Shown here piece by piece: positions 25,266 to 36,549 of a stretch of DNA of 64,000 bases (its first letter is position 1; each line of letters begins with the position of its first letter). Source of the stretch: Tanytarsus gracilentus (lineage: Eukaryota; Arthropoda; Insecta; Diptera; Chironomidae); assembly GCA_038502055.1 (NCBI GenBank), contig JAXRKN010000040.1, positions 2,666,001 to 2,730,000 of the forward strand, in the 5' to 3' direction. Position numbers and translations under genes: made by a program. A model generated the notes under the pieces. That model made no database searches and was not told where the DNA came from. It saw only the letters and a list, made by a program, of their open reading frames with translations.

Positions 25266-28020
25266 TTATGCGGGTTCAACCATCGATTGTTCTTGAGGAT
25301 AATATCCGAATGGTTGTCTGGTGATTGGTGTCAATTCGACCTCCTGCATACGACCATCGACAGCCTCAGCTCGCTCCTCACCCAGTAAATTAGCAAGATT
25401 TGATTCCTTCCAGCGACCATTCGGGCCATTTATCTAAAATTAGAAAAGTTTTAAAAAACAAAATTTGACAGAGAATAAAATCAACTCACATGACGATCCT
25501 CATAGACGCAGAGGAAGAGTGTATCCACAACAATTTCATAGAGTGAAAGGATGCAGTGAGCGACGAAAAATGCAAATACAGCAATGATGAACACAGGCAC
25601 AACATAATATTGAATTTCGGGATCTCTTTTTAGGAGCACGAGTGAAATAAATCCGCAGACACCGGCAACTGATAATTTTCCCAAGAAAAGCACAAAATCA
25701 CCAATGCCGTTGATGGTTGCAACGGATACGACGTGAGTCCAAATTGCACTCCATGCCACACCAGCAGCTGGGCAGAAGTTGATGGATTCAATCGCGATGA
25801 CAGTATAAGCATTATGATTAAGATAGCGGATAAACTTCTCCAAACACCAGAAGCAGCAAATGCAGCACTTCAACATGCACTCGGCTATATCATTTCCTTT
25901 TCCAGCAGCTGTCTTCATCTTTGCATAGAGATAAGTGAGAATCAATCGGGGAATTTTGAAAATCGTAATCAAGAAGCTTCCTTTCGCCACCGATCCAAGA
26001 TGATATTTTACGAGTTTGCTCATTGAATCACAAATGTGATCATCAGTTGGCATTCTAAAGTACCACAATGCAACAGCACCAGCTAAAGCGAGTTGAGATG
26101 CGGCGAAAATAAACTCAGAAACCCAAATGAGCGCGATAAGATAAATCCAGAGCATGTATTTTGTCCAGTGTACCTCCTGATATTCGACGAGCTTGAATGT
26201 TTTTTGAACATCAGCGCCATTCAGAACTTTATCGGGTGTCTTTGGAATATTCTCTTGAATTTGAGCGACATTAAGGAGTGGTTTTATACCGGGGATCGTA
26301 GCAGTTGATAAACAAACAACTACTGCTACCCAAAACGTTAAGAACAAGCCGAGTGCTATAATCGCCAAAATTGGTGGTCCAAAAATTTGTGGAATTGAAT
26401 AAATGCACTTTCCCGCTTCCTCAAACAATGCAGCAAGTCCAGAGAATTTTGATGACATGAAGTAGATGATGACCAATAAAACTATCATTGTAATTGTGGC
26501 GATGATGGCAAAGACATAAACGGCCGTCTCTTGGCTAAAGTAATCCGTAATTTCATTCGTCTTCTGATGTTTCAGATCGTAGTAAGTCCACCATAAGAGC
26601 ACAGTGATTGCAATGCTTGCAACAGCGACGAAAATACAAATGAGCCAGGAAATTATTTGCGTAAGGTAGTGAAGGAGACCGATCAGAACGATTGATAACA
26701 CCAAGCTAATGGCGCACACAAGAGCAATGACATGCCATGACTTGTAGAGATCGGTAGCAGTTTGTTCAACAAATCCCCAAGATCCGACCAAGTCAATGAA
26801 CTGCTTAATTTCCTTATGAGGAGCATTATTACCAGTCGGAATGCAACGATGAAAGACAGGCTTTCCTTGATAGATCGGCAGCTTTGGGCATGGACCAGAG
26901 AATTGGAAAATCATCTCGTTTGTGTCCTGTGCTGTTTGTAATTTATTCATATCGAAGTCATATCGGCAATATCGTGAGTCCTTCTCCTTATAGTAATTAT
27001 AGAGATCTTTAGTTGTATTCAAATCCTTTTCCGGACAATTCTTGACACATATTTTGAGTGATTGTTGAATTTCTTTAAGATCAAAGAAGAACACATAAGG
27101 TTTATCGATTGTGTTCAGCCCGGAAACGTTTCCATATGCAGCGTCACGAAATTTTTCATTATTCTCCACACCGCACGTGTTGCCAAACGAATCGTAGCCG
27201 TTAATTATGCGCTGAGGATTTCCATAGACAAACGCGAAGCCGGCAATTACGATCTGTAATTGAGCAGGAAAATAGTTTGTTATTAAAATCGATTAGCGAG
27301 ACAAAATTTCATGTTGAGAATTCATGGAAAAGATTTTAAAATAAACTTAACATGAAAAATTAAGAAATTTAGCATGTGAGTAAGTGTTGGTGAATAATCA
27401 TTGAACAAAATAATTATGACAAGACTGTAAATTAATGACATCACATTCACACGCTAATATTTAAATTTTTATTTAAAAATTTTAGAGACTTTTTATTAAT
27501 TTTTTTAAAATGAGTTAAAGAATCAAGAACAATTAACTCAATCATTAATTTAATTAACTCTATCTGGTAATTAAATATGACTCATTTCGCATTGAAAACT
27601 TGTCGAGCGACAATAAATGAATTTTAAATTAAATTCTAACGAAGAATAAAAATATCTTTTATAATGACTTCATCTCTATCTCTACACAATACACATAAAA
27701 TAAGAAGAAGCATTTGATCTAGAGATGTATCAAAATTTAAGGGCGTGCAAAAAAAATTTTTAAATCTAATTTGCCAACATTTCTTTAAATTAGCATATAA
27801 TTTGTGATATGTTTTTGTAATTGATGGTGTTTGCGTGTACAACCTTTCCCAATGGAATTCTTGTTAGGTGTGACTAATTTTTCATTCCCAATGCGTTATT
27901 GACTTAATCACTTACCAAAACAACCCAGAATAGGATGAAAATTATAAGCCAGCACACATCAGTGCATCCTTTTGCTGCAGTTGGATTTACTCGCGGCTGT
28001 TTTGACTCAAAACAACCCAT
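25266..28020 (-). CDS. Ctl1: Choline transporter-like protein (SLC44/CTL family)
   Basis: Three exons on the minus strand: 28020-27916, 27253-25490 and 25433-25266, with introns of 662 bp and 56 bp, give 678 residues, the usual size for CTL proteins. The protein is a multi-pass plasma- or organelle-membrane transporter; SLC44A1-type members carry choline or ethanolamine for phospholipid synthesis. Exon 1 encodes MGCFESKQ then GCTDVCWLIIFIL, the first membrane helix, which continues into exon 2 (IVIAGFAFVYG, then YDSFGNTCG, a family hallmark). A large Cys-containing luminal loop (about residues 60-200) is followed by about nine further hydrophobic helices and the conserved NFCPAAGVAW stretch. 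The short last exon is a cytosolic tail. It is divergent from the seven-transmembrane gene, with 551 bp between start codons. Assignment to SLC44 is firm; the exact paralogue (CTL1 rather than CTL2) rests on the N-terminus. Confidence 0.95.
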
Positions 28021-28571
28021 GATTTGTTAATTTATATTTTCACTTTATTGTTTTTCAAATTAATTCATTAAACTTTATTTTCTTCTTAGCTTTCAAAACT
28101 TTCCTGAGATTGAAATTTGTGCTTTAAGCGATTATAACTAATATAAACTTTACTCTTCTCTAAACACTGATTCTTTAGATTTATTTTGTAACTTTTTTCA
28201 TCGGCATCTAAACAATAAAAATGGCGGACTTTAAAAGTTAGGGAAATGATGAAACATATTTTTTTGAATAAAAAGAAGATCGTTTAATTTAATTTTCACT
28301 TTATAATTTAATGTAAAAGTTTGATTAAGTTTAAAAAATAAATTTAATTCAAATTTAATCTAATGTAACACGAGTATCATCGCACCCCACAAGTAGAGGT
28401 AAAATTGACACACCAAAAAGTGCATGCTTGCCAAATTATCGTTGGAATATTTTTTTTTCATTCATTCAAGCAGTTCAGTGAAGAAAATTTTCTCCCACAA
28501 CTAAAACAAAAAAAAAACATCTCCTGATGAAAAATTTAAAATTCGCAAGGAAAATGTGAAAAAGACGAAAA
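28021..28571. promoter_or_regulatory. Divergent intergenic region (shared promoter area)
   Basis: The 551 bp separate the start codons of the choline transporter-like gene (minus) and the seven-transmembrane gene (plus). Both promoters must lie here or overlap their 5' UTRs. A TCAGTG initiator-like site at 28475-28480 could be the plus-strand start. No clear TATA box was found. Confidence 0.4.
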
Positions 28572-31561
28572 ATGAACTTGTACAGCTTTCTAGTTTTACT
28601 AATTTTTAGTATAATATCACAAAATTGCGCGCTAATCGTGGACGGTGAATTCGATACAGTTAATTTCTTTAAGTTCGTTCGTAAGTTTGGATTTGTCAAG
28701 TCGGAAAAGCACAAAGCGAGTTATGGATATATATACGGAAATATTACATCCTCGTCGAGCTTTCCCAAGGATATTGCAGTCACTTTTGCCGTCTTAGACT
28801 TTCACCATTTCCTCGAGTTTTATTCAAACAGGTAAGCTGGCCACGCTGGATGTTGTTAACATCACAAAAAATTGATTTGTTGTTGCTTAAAAAATTGTCT
28901 GGCGAAAGTTTTTTAGCGTAACCCACGAAGTGGTGCAACAGTTATATGCGCCTGTTTCCGTCCGTCTGTCTGTCTGTCTTCTGTCTGTCTGTCCGTCTGT
29001 TCCATCGAGATCTCGGCTCCTGAGATAGCTAGAGACTTCTAGTTTTCGCCAAATGGTAGGTCTATGAATTTAGATTCGGCCATTTTAGGAGTTATGAGGG
29101 TCATGACCACAGGTCGTGCCATGGACAGCCCTAAATGCCATTTTTCACACAAATTTCCTGTTATATGGCTTCATGTATGTCGTTGAACTCGGAATTTGAC
29201 CAGGAATCGAAAGGCATTGATGATATTTGAGGAATGTCTATCATGGCCATCCAAGAGTGCCACCAATGTCCATCACGGCCGGCCAGTAGTGCCCCTAATG
29301 TCCATTTTTTAAAAGTATGGCTTCATGTACCTCGTTGAACTCATAATTGCATCAGGAATTGATTAGCATTGATGATTTTTGAAGAATGACCGTCACGGCC
29401 GGCCAGGAGTGTCCAAGGAATGCCACTAATGTCCATTTTTTAAAAGTATGGCTTCATGTACCTCGTTGAACTCGGAATTTGACCAGGAATCGATTGGCAT
29501 GGATCTGAAAATGGAACACTGTGGAAAATGGAACACAGTGGAAAATGGAACATAGTGGAAAATGAAACATAGTGGAAAATGGAACATGGTGAAAATGAAA
29601 CATAATGGAAAATGAAACACAGTGGAAAATGGAACATAGTGGGAAATGGAACATAATGGAAAATGAAACACAGTGGAAAATGGAACACAGTGGAAAATGG
29701 ACACAGTGAAAATGGAACACAGTGGAAAATGGAACACAATAGAAAATGGAAATAGTGAAAAATGGACATTAGTGGAAAATGAAACACAGTGGGAAATGTA
29801 ACATAATTGAGAAATATTTTCCATAAGGCTTCCCTTTTGGCTTCTCCAAGGCTTCTTCATAGGACTTCCCCATTTACATTTCCAATACTGATCAATTACA
29901 AGTGGGTTACAAGGCAATACACACGTGTGGGTTTTGAAACATTTTTTTCACTTTCTTCGCATTTTTTATAATCCGGGGGTGGTTCGTAATGTGCGTGTAG
30001 AATAATTTAAAAAATAATTAAGAATTTTAAAAAAAGTGACGTAATTTCTCAAGAGCTTTGAAACAATCAATGCATTGGAATGCGTAGTTAGCAATAATAA
30101 TTTTTATTGACGCCAATTACTAAAAATTTCTCTCTAAATTTTCACAGAAGCGTATCAAATCGACACCTAGCATGTAGAAAAATGTTTTCGAGGCTCAATG
30201 CCACCGCTTTTGATGCCAAGTGCAATCCAAATGCTAGAGGCGAATATTTGCGTCGTGTGCCATGCAAGGAGGACGAATTGTGCATCGATGAAGACCTCCC
30301 GTCAAACGTTATTTTAGGGAATCAGTTTACTTACGTTATAAGTAACTTAAATCAGCCTCGATTCTGGTATTTATCGCTCGTCGCGTGTTATCGCAATGTA
30401 ACGACATGCGAGTGGGAATATTACAACGGAGCATCCCATAAGCTTCAATATCACATCAACATGGTCAATGGACATCCAACGAAAAAACATAATTTTTACA
30501 GTCCATTCGTTTATCAATTTTCATACGACAAGCAGAATATTCTCGAGCAATGTCTGATATTTTTTGCGATTTACATTTTTCTCGTGCCAATCCAAATTAT
30601 TGGTAGCAAGAAACAAACACATCCCGTTACCAAGCTATTCACCTTGAGTCTCATAATGGAATTTATCAGCATATGCTTGATATTATTTCACCTGATTAAA
30701 TTTGCATCGGATGGAAGAGGAAATGAGGGACTAAAAATGGCTGGCGATGTTTTCGACATTCTCAGTCGAACGTCCTTCATGTTAATATTGCTGCTTCTCG
30801 CCAAAGGATGGGCCGTCACGCGATTAGAAATATCGACTGCAGCTTGGGTGGCTCTGATAGTTATCTGGATCTCATATCTTATATTGAACTTTGTTCTGTA
30901 CGTGTGGAACATGACAGAGATTGACGTGATATCAGATATAGATGAATTCCAAACGTGGCCTGGCTTCTTAGTGCTAATCAGTCGGTCATGCATCATGCTA
31001 TGGTTCCTAATTGAACTTCGAACTACCATGAAATATGAACACTCGACGAAGAAACTCGACTTTTTACTCCACTTTGGGGCGTCTTCACTCGTGTGGTTCA
31101 TCTACCTTCCAATTATAGCTCTAGTATCGATAAAAGTCTCCGTTTTTTGGCGCTATAAATTGCTCCTAGCAGTTATAAATTCCGTTGACTGTCTCGCATA
31201 CTGTGTAATGATGGGACTTCTATGGCCTACACGAAGTGGCCAATATCTTCTTCTTGCCAGTTCCAATCTTGGCAGTGTCGACGAACTCGATGAATTCAAC
31301 GAAGCACCACATAATAAAAGAGAGTCAGTCTATCGCGATGAACTTCCAAGTGGTAATTAAGTGGTTTTTGTGATTATTATCTTTATTACCATTAAACTAT
31401 TTCTAGACGACCAGCAACATGAGGAGGAGGACATGCAAACGCTTGTATCCGCGGATGAAATGTTAACAAATAATGTTAGTGACACACTTTTACTAATCGA
31501 GAATGGCGATTTACCATCAACTAGAAATAATCATAGTGATAGTAAAAAAACTTTTACGTAA
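28572..31561 (+). CDS. GPR180/TMEM145-type seven-transmembrane protein
   Basis: Three exons, 28572-28831, 30148-31352 and 31407-31561, phases 2 and 1, give 539 residues. Residues 1-20 look like a signal peptide (MNLYSFLVLLIFSIISQNCA). An N-terminal luminal domain follows with the family-like FDAKCNP, RRVPCKEDELC, YVISNLNQPRFWYLSLVACY and FSYDKQNILE motifs. Then come seven hydrophobic helices (about residues 200-430) and an acidic cytosolic tail. This matches the GPR180/TMEM145 group (rhodopsin-like GPCR transmembrane domain, intimal-thickness-related receptor). Its role in insects is unclear. Intron 1 (1,316 bp) contains a repeat element and a minisatellite. Intron 2 is 54 bp; retaining it gives a premature stop at 31360 and a shorter tail. 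A weaker in-frame acceptor at 30180 would drop 11 residues; I chose 30148 for its pyrimidine tract. Confidence 0.9.
28912..29507 (-). mobile_element. Interspersed repeat copy B within an intron
   Basis: This is the same family as the block at 9440-10460, in reverse orientation. TATGGCTTCATGTA-like units begin at 29164, 29316 and 29447, each followed by GTTGAACTC, GGAAT and a GGCCGGCCA-containing segment. Upstream is a GTCT-type simple repeat (about 28965-29010) and a conserved tail containing TATATGGCTTCATG. It lies wholly inside intron 1 of the seven-transmembrane gene, antisense relative to copy A. Boundaries are approximate and no coding capacity was seen. Confidence 0.6.
29508..29805 (+). 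repeat. Minisatellite, about 17-bp unit GGAAAATGGAACACAGT
   Basis: About 17 imperfect copies of a 15-17-bp unit, with consensus GGAAAATGGAACACAGT and variants ACATAGT and AACATGGT. It directly abuts the right end of repeat copy B inside intron 1. The long minus-strand open frames here, reading HFPLCSIF-like repeats, are by-products of the periodicity and not genes. Confidence 0.93.
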
Positions 31562-31839
31562 TCTTCAACTTCAACATTCGCAATTTGTTTGTAGAGAGAA
31601 AATCTAATCATCATAAAGTCCTCATCAATTTCAACTCATTGCTTCCATATCTTTTTTTTATAAATGAAAAAGTATTTTCTGTTACATATATACACGAATT
31701 TATCTTCCACAAGATTTAGTCTGCTTATAATTACTATGTGCAGTGGGATGGATATAACAAAAAATTTGTTAAAAAACTTTAACCATTCAAAAAGTTCGAT
31801 TTGATTATGAAGAAACTTTTATTGAGTAATTTTTTTCTA

Positions 31840-31845
31840 AATAAA
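31840..31845 (+). terminator. Poly(A) signal AATAAA of the seven-transmembrane gene
   Basis: First clear AATAAA downstream of the stop at 31561, giving a 3' UTR of roughly 300 bases. Confidence 0.5.
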
Positions 31846-32410
31846 TTGCAAATTTAATTTACAACTTATTGATCGACTTCACTACTCGCGTGCACACGGA
31901 TGTGTGTATGTGGAATTAGCATTAAAACCTGACTAAGCTATTAAGCTAACTGTAAATGTATTCGAGATTTTTTTGTACAAATTTTATCCTCCTTAAAAAT
32001 TAAATATTTTTTATGAATGCAACGAAAGTCAAAAAAAAGCAGCGCGTGTAAGCTGAAAAATGCAAATTAAGCTTTTTTCAGTAGCGTAAAGGTAACTTGA
32101 ACATGGGAGTGTTGTGTGCGATGAAAACTGTTCAATTAGCAAGCTAAAACTATTTCAAAATGTGTATTTTTGTACTCTAATTTCTGAATGAAAAACATTT
32201 AAAAATACTGACGTGTAATGTGACTATTAGTGAATGATGTGTTTTAACGGTGAAAAAAAATTTTAACTGTAGCATAAAGTAGAAATTTGTTGCTGTATTA
32301 GGATTTAAGCTTGCGAGAAATTAAAAATTTAATATGCCAATTTCATAAGATGAAAAGTTTCGAGAGAGACGAAAAATAAAAAAATTTAAGGAAAAACATA
32401 CTCAAATCAA
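31846..32410. other. Convergent intergenic spacer
   Basis: AT-rich spacer between the ends of the seven-transmembrane gene and the uncharacterised minus-strand gene. I see nothing in it. Confidence 0.5.
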
Positions 32411-32411
32411 T

Positions 32412-33842
32412 TTATTTCTTTCTTTGTGCTTTTCCAGCCTTGGATGCTGCAGGTTTCGACTTTGTGTCAGCTTTTCCCTTTCCCTTTGCCTCGCTTTTGT
32501 TTTCGGCTATTGTCTCAAATTCATTTTCATTCACTTGAATTTCACGTGTTTCTAATTTTGGAATTTCAAGACTCGGACCACGTGGTGTTCTCAACTCGAG
32601 CTCAATTTCATTCTTTTTTCCACTCTTTGCTGTTCGTTTGCGATTAATTTTGAAAGTGAAAATGTCACTGTCATCTTCACAGCCCTTCTTACACACTGAA
32701 ATGCCCTGTTTGATTGGACAAAGACCCTCTTTGATGCGATGTAAATTCTCACTATCAATCTGCATGCATGCATTACGCGATGACGGTTCCTTCATGCGAT
32801 ATTTTTCAGTTGCATCTGTTGGCTCTCGATCACGAACATTGAATCTTACCGATTGATCTTCAAAACGACCTGGATACTTTAAATTTCCACGAATGGCCGG
32901 CAAAGTTTCGGTGTTTTTGTAGCTGCTGCCAGCACACGATGTTTTACGCTGAAAGTCAGTCAGTGCTGAGTTCGGATTGCAGTTGCATTTTCCAAATTTC
33001 TGTTTGCAATGACAGCACATAAAGTTGTCGGGAAATTGAAAGTCAATCTGCTGATCACAACCTCGAATTGTTAGAAAATCCTTTTTAGCAGTAGTTGAGG
33101 GGTCAAAAACTTGAGTGACCAAGTAGGGATGATTTTTTGGCACACGAACGATCAGAGAATTCCCATTAATTTGTGCCATATACTCATCATAATCCGCTTC
33201 TACTTCTTGTTCTTTTGGACTTTCTCCTTTCTTAATATCTTCACTTTCCAATTCTGAGAGAAATCCAGCGTAGCCATCAGCAATGCTAACATTTTTCTGT
33301 GTTTTGTAAGGACCAAAGCATGTGATTCGAATGCTGTAATAAACTGTTCCAGCTTTTGAGCCACTTTTTGCATTCATCAATGGAGAAATTTCAGAAATTG
33401 TCTTCTCTGTTGGTGAACCGAATTTTGGACATTTTGTCAGATCAAATTCGTCTCGTAAGTTCTTAGATTTTTCCATAAACTCTTTTCTCAAGTTGACAAA
33501 TTCACAATGAAGATTTTCAATTTTGTAACATCCAACGTTTGTCATTTCCGTTGAGTTGCTGCACTTGACCTTGTACGCAATGATCAATGCCTGCAGATCT
33601 TTCGTGACTTGATCATCAGTCAAGCTGAACATACAGTTCTTAATCACGGGTTTGCTGCAGTTGACTTGATTAATGTAGTCTTCCTCTTCGATATCGAGAC
33701 ACACACCGGGCAGCATCCGAAAGCGAATCATCGTTTGAAGTTCGTCGTCATTATCGTTCACGAAGACGTCGTACTTCTTGAGTATAAAATCGATATTGTA
33801 TATAAACGGTGGACATTCCGCTTTCGAATTCTTTTTACTCAT
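32412..33842 (-). CDS. Uncharacterised Cys-rich insect protein, 476 aa
   Basis: Single-exon frame of 476 residues beginning at the ATG at 33842 (MSKKNSKAE); the frame stays open six codons further upstream but has no earlier ATG. I do not recognise a named function. The N-terminal half (about residues 15-200) has regularly spaced cysteines and a globular composition. A compact Cys cluster with the spacing C-C-x-C-x6-C-x-C near residue 280 (MCCHCKQKFGKCNCNP) could bind zinc. The C-terminal 100 residues are charged and Lys/Glu/Ala-rich. It may belong to one of the arthropod-restricted DUF families; DUF4788 and DUF4776 came to mind, but I cannot verify this. Codon usage and length argue for a real gene. 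AATAAA overlaps the stop codon (32411-32416, minus), implying a very short 3' UTR. Confidence 0.75.
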   Translation of the reverse strand: MSKKNSKAECPPFIYNIDFILKKYDVFVNDNDDELQTMIRFRMLPGVCLDIEEEDYINQVNCSKPVIKNCMFSLTDDQVTKDLQALIIAYKVKCSNSTEMTNVGCYKIENLHCEFVNLRKEFMEKSKNLRDEFDLTKCPKFGSPTEKTISEISPLMNAKSGSKAGTVYYSIRITCFGPYKTQKNVSIADGYAGFLSELESEDIKKGESPKEQEVEADYDEYMAQINGNSLIVRVPKNHPYLVTQVFDPSTTAKKDFLTIRGCDQQIDFQFPDNFMCCHCKQKFGKCNCNPNSALTDFQRKTSCAGSSYKNTETLPAIRGNLKYPGRFEDQSVRFNVRDREPTDATEKYRMKEPSSRNACMQIDSENLHRIKEGLCPIKQGISVCKKGCEDDSDIFTFKINRKRTAKSGKKNEIELELRTPRGPSLEIPKLETREIQVNENEFETIAENKSEAKGKGKADTKSKPAASKAGKAQRKK

Positions 33843-36549
33843 GATTTTAGAAATTTTCAACTGAATTGATTTAAAAAAGTAATTTCAATGCTAACACGAT
33901 TAGGTTTTTTTTCAATATTTTTCTCTTTTATTTTTCATCATCATTTTCATTTTTGCGTTAAAATTTACATTATCAAGTTTTTTTGCCATTAAACCTCACA
34001 TACTTTTAAAAATAAAAATATGTTATTTGATTTAATCTTCATCCCAATTTTGTCCATATTTTAAACTTTAAATTTGAAAATTATTTTTATAATCCGCTAA
34101 TTTCTTTTCGCTGTTTAATATTTTCTTTCATGATTCTTAAATTTAAATACTTTTTTCTCATCATCATCTTTACATTTTTAAGTGTCCTTATCATTTTGGT
34201 TTAGCATTTTGTTGTGAATTATATTTCTTTTCATTTAATTACTAGAACATTGAAATCTTTATCATTCAGGGGAGGGGGAAAGGTGACTTCATATTGTTTG
34301 TTTTTGGAGAAGGAGAGTGAAGTTGATTATTTTTCATTCATTTCCATTTAGATCCTTAATATTTAGTCATTTTTAAAAATTTTCTTATTGCAATTTCAAT
34401 TTAAATTATTTTTTAACTTTTGATCCAAGGTAAAGATTTCAATTTTTAGTTGGATGACTTTCCATCTTAAATGTTTAGAAAATACGACACCTATTTTTTT
34501 CTCTTGAAATTTTCTTATAACTCCTATTATATTCTCATGTTATCAGTGATGAAAGAAAGTAAAGTTTTGGAAAATTGCAAATTTTGTTTAAAAAAATTTC
34601 TCTGGCGTGGGAGCAAACAATTTCGCGTGGAGGAAATTCTTGATTAGTTCCTAATATTTTTTCACATTTAAATTTAATTAACCTAGTTTTATTTATTAAA
34701 TTCATGATTTTTATTTTATATATCTCGAAAAAAAAACTTTTTTCGAATTTAATAACACAAAAAGTTGACTAGCAAAAATCATATCTTAAAGATTGACACA
34801 CATATAACTCAACAATAGGAAATAGAAGATAGACTTTGTAGAAATTTGTAACAAAAGTTTATAAAATTTCTTAGTTTTTCACAATCGATTCAATGAGTGC
34901 ATAGTGCATGTCTGAAAATTAATTTTTCTGTTTCATTTGGTGGTAATTTTGAGGGGTCTAGAGTGGAATGAAAAATTTTCAGTAATCGTAAGTTTCAAGC
35001 TGATTTTACAATATTCAAAAATTGAGCATGAAATTTACAGCAAAAATACACTCATTAAAATCCAAAGTATGAAAAACTTTCACAAACAACAAATTTATGA
35101 GAGTCAACAGCTTTTTCTTCCTTAAAAATTTTCATCATAAAGAAACAGAGTTTAAAAATGTGGATTTAAATATTTTTTCTTTTTTCTACTTTTTCTATTG
35201 ACCGATTAAAAATTCAATGATCCACGGATGGAGTTTATAGGAGAACTGGAAACATTTTATGTGTGGGCAAAAGTTTGACACAAAATGTTTCGCAATGTTT
35301 TAATGTGAGAGTTCGCACAAAAAATCTCATCTCCATTTTTTTCGGATCATTAATTTTCCAATCGAACTCTTAAAATTCTAGAACAAAATTTCTTATCATT
35401 TAAATTTTTTGTGATCATATTTTTACGTGTTTGTGTTGTTTTTTTGTGAAAGATTTTGCAAGATGCTTACACATCGACCATTTTTTAACACCGTAATATT
35501 TTTTGAGCATCTCATTTTCAAATTTGAGAACAGTGCTCTCAAACATTGTGCATTTTTTGTTTCCATTTAATTTAATTTTTAGAACAAAAAACTTTGCGGA
35601 TGCATCTCATTTCATCTAAGTTAGGCCTTAACTTTAACTTCTTTTTTTACTTTTAGCCATTTTAATGCAATTCTTGAGGAGAGTTCAGAAAATATAGATA
35701 AAGTAGATTAAAGTTTTAAATTTAATGAGATTGTCTTAAAAAAATCAAGAAAGAGAAAAAAGACAGCTGAAAGCTTTCCTGGCGCTTTAATCAGAAAATT
35801 ATTCTGTTAGTAGTTTGATCACTTTTTTTTATTAATTTCTCATAGGTTTTAAATTTATTTAAATGCAGCTATATTCGTGAAATTAAAGCCATTTGTTTTC
35901 TTTTCGCATCATATTATTTTTTTTAAGTAGAACTATTTAAGTTAAATCTAACGATAAGTAAAAAGTTTATAGAAAAATTCATCTAACACAGAGAAAAAAA
36001 TAACATTGCAAATTTATATTTTTTTTTGTATAGAGGTGTGAAAAAACACGCACGCACGTTTGTAGAAATATTGCCTTTGAAGTGTTGTGAAATTCACTTG
36101 GTGAGCATGTACAGGCCGAGATAGTCACACGAAAAGCTCTTGAGTGGAAAACAAAATTTCTTCCACTGTTTGCATTTCGTCACTTAATACATCATTCAGC
36201 TTTCGGCATGATTATTATTTTGTTCAAAATTCATGCGTGATTTATGAGTTTGCGAACAAAATAAAATTCTGCTTCACAATCCGGTCAAAAGCTTTCGCGT
36301 GACTTTCTCAAAGCTCTACATTTCACTCGTGTGTGCTTAAGTTCATAGGCCTGAATTTTCATCATTTATTATTCCTTGCTAAAAGTGTTCTTTTGTGCTT
36401 TTTTATTTTCAAAAAAATTCTTTGTGGTTTTTGATGTTAAATTTTATATATACTTAAATTTTTCTGTCATCATCATCATCATTATTTGATAAATTTAAAC
36501 ATTAGTCATAAACTATTTCTTTTAATTAAATTTACCTAGACAAACTTGC
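33843..36549. other. Gene-free AT-rich spacer
   Basis: No exon-like stretch was found on either strand. It contains the 5' region of the uncharacterised gene and the 3' UTR region of the RGS gene (TTTATT, that is AATAAA on the minus strand, near 36366). Confidence 0.5.

Noticed and set aside
29426..29917. Minus-strand open frames of up to 163 codons with HFPLCSIF-like periodic sequence
   Set aside because: They are translations of the 17-bp minisatellite; all three minus frames are open because the unit lacks stops, with no other coding evidence.
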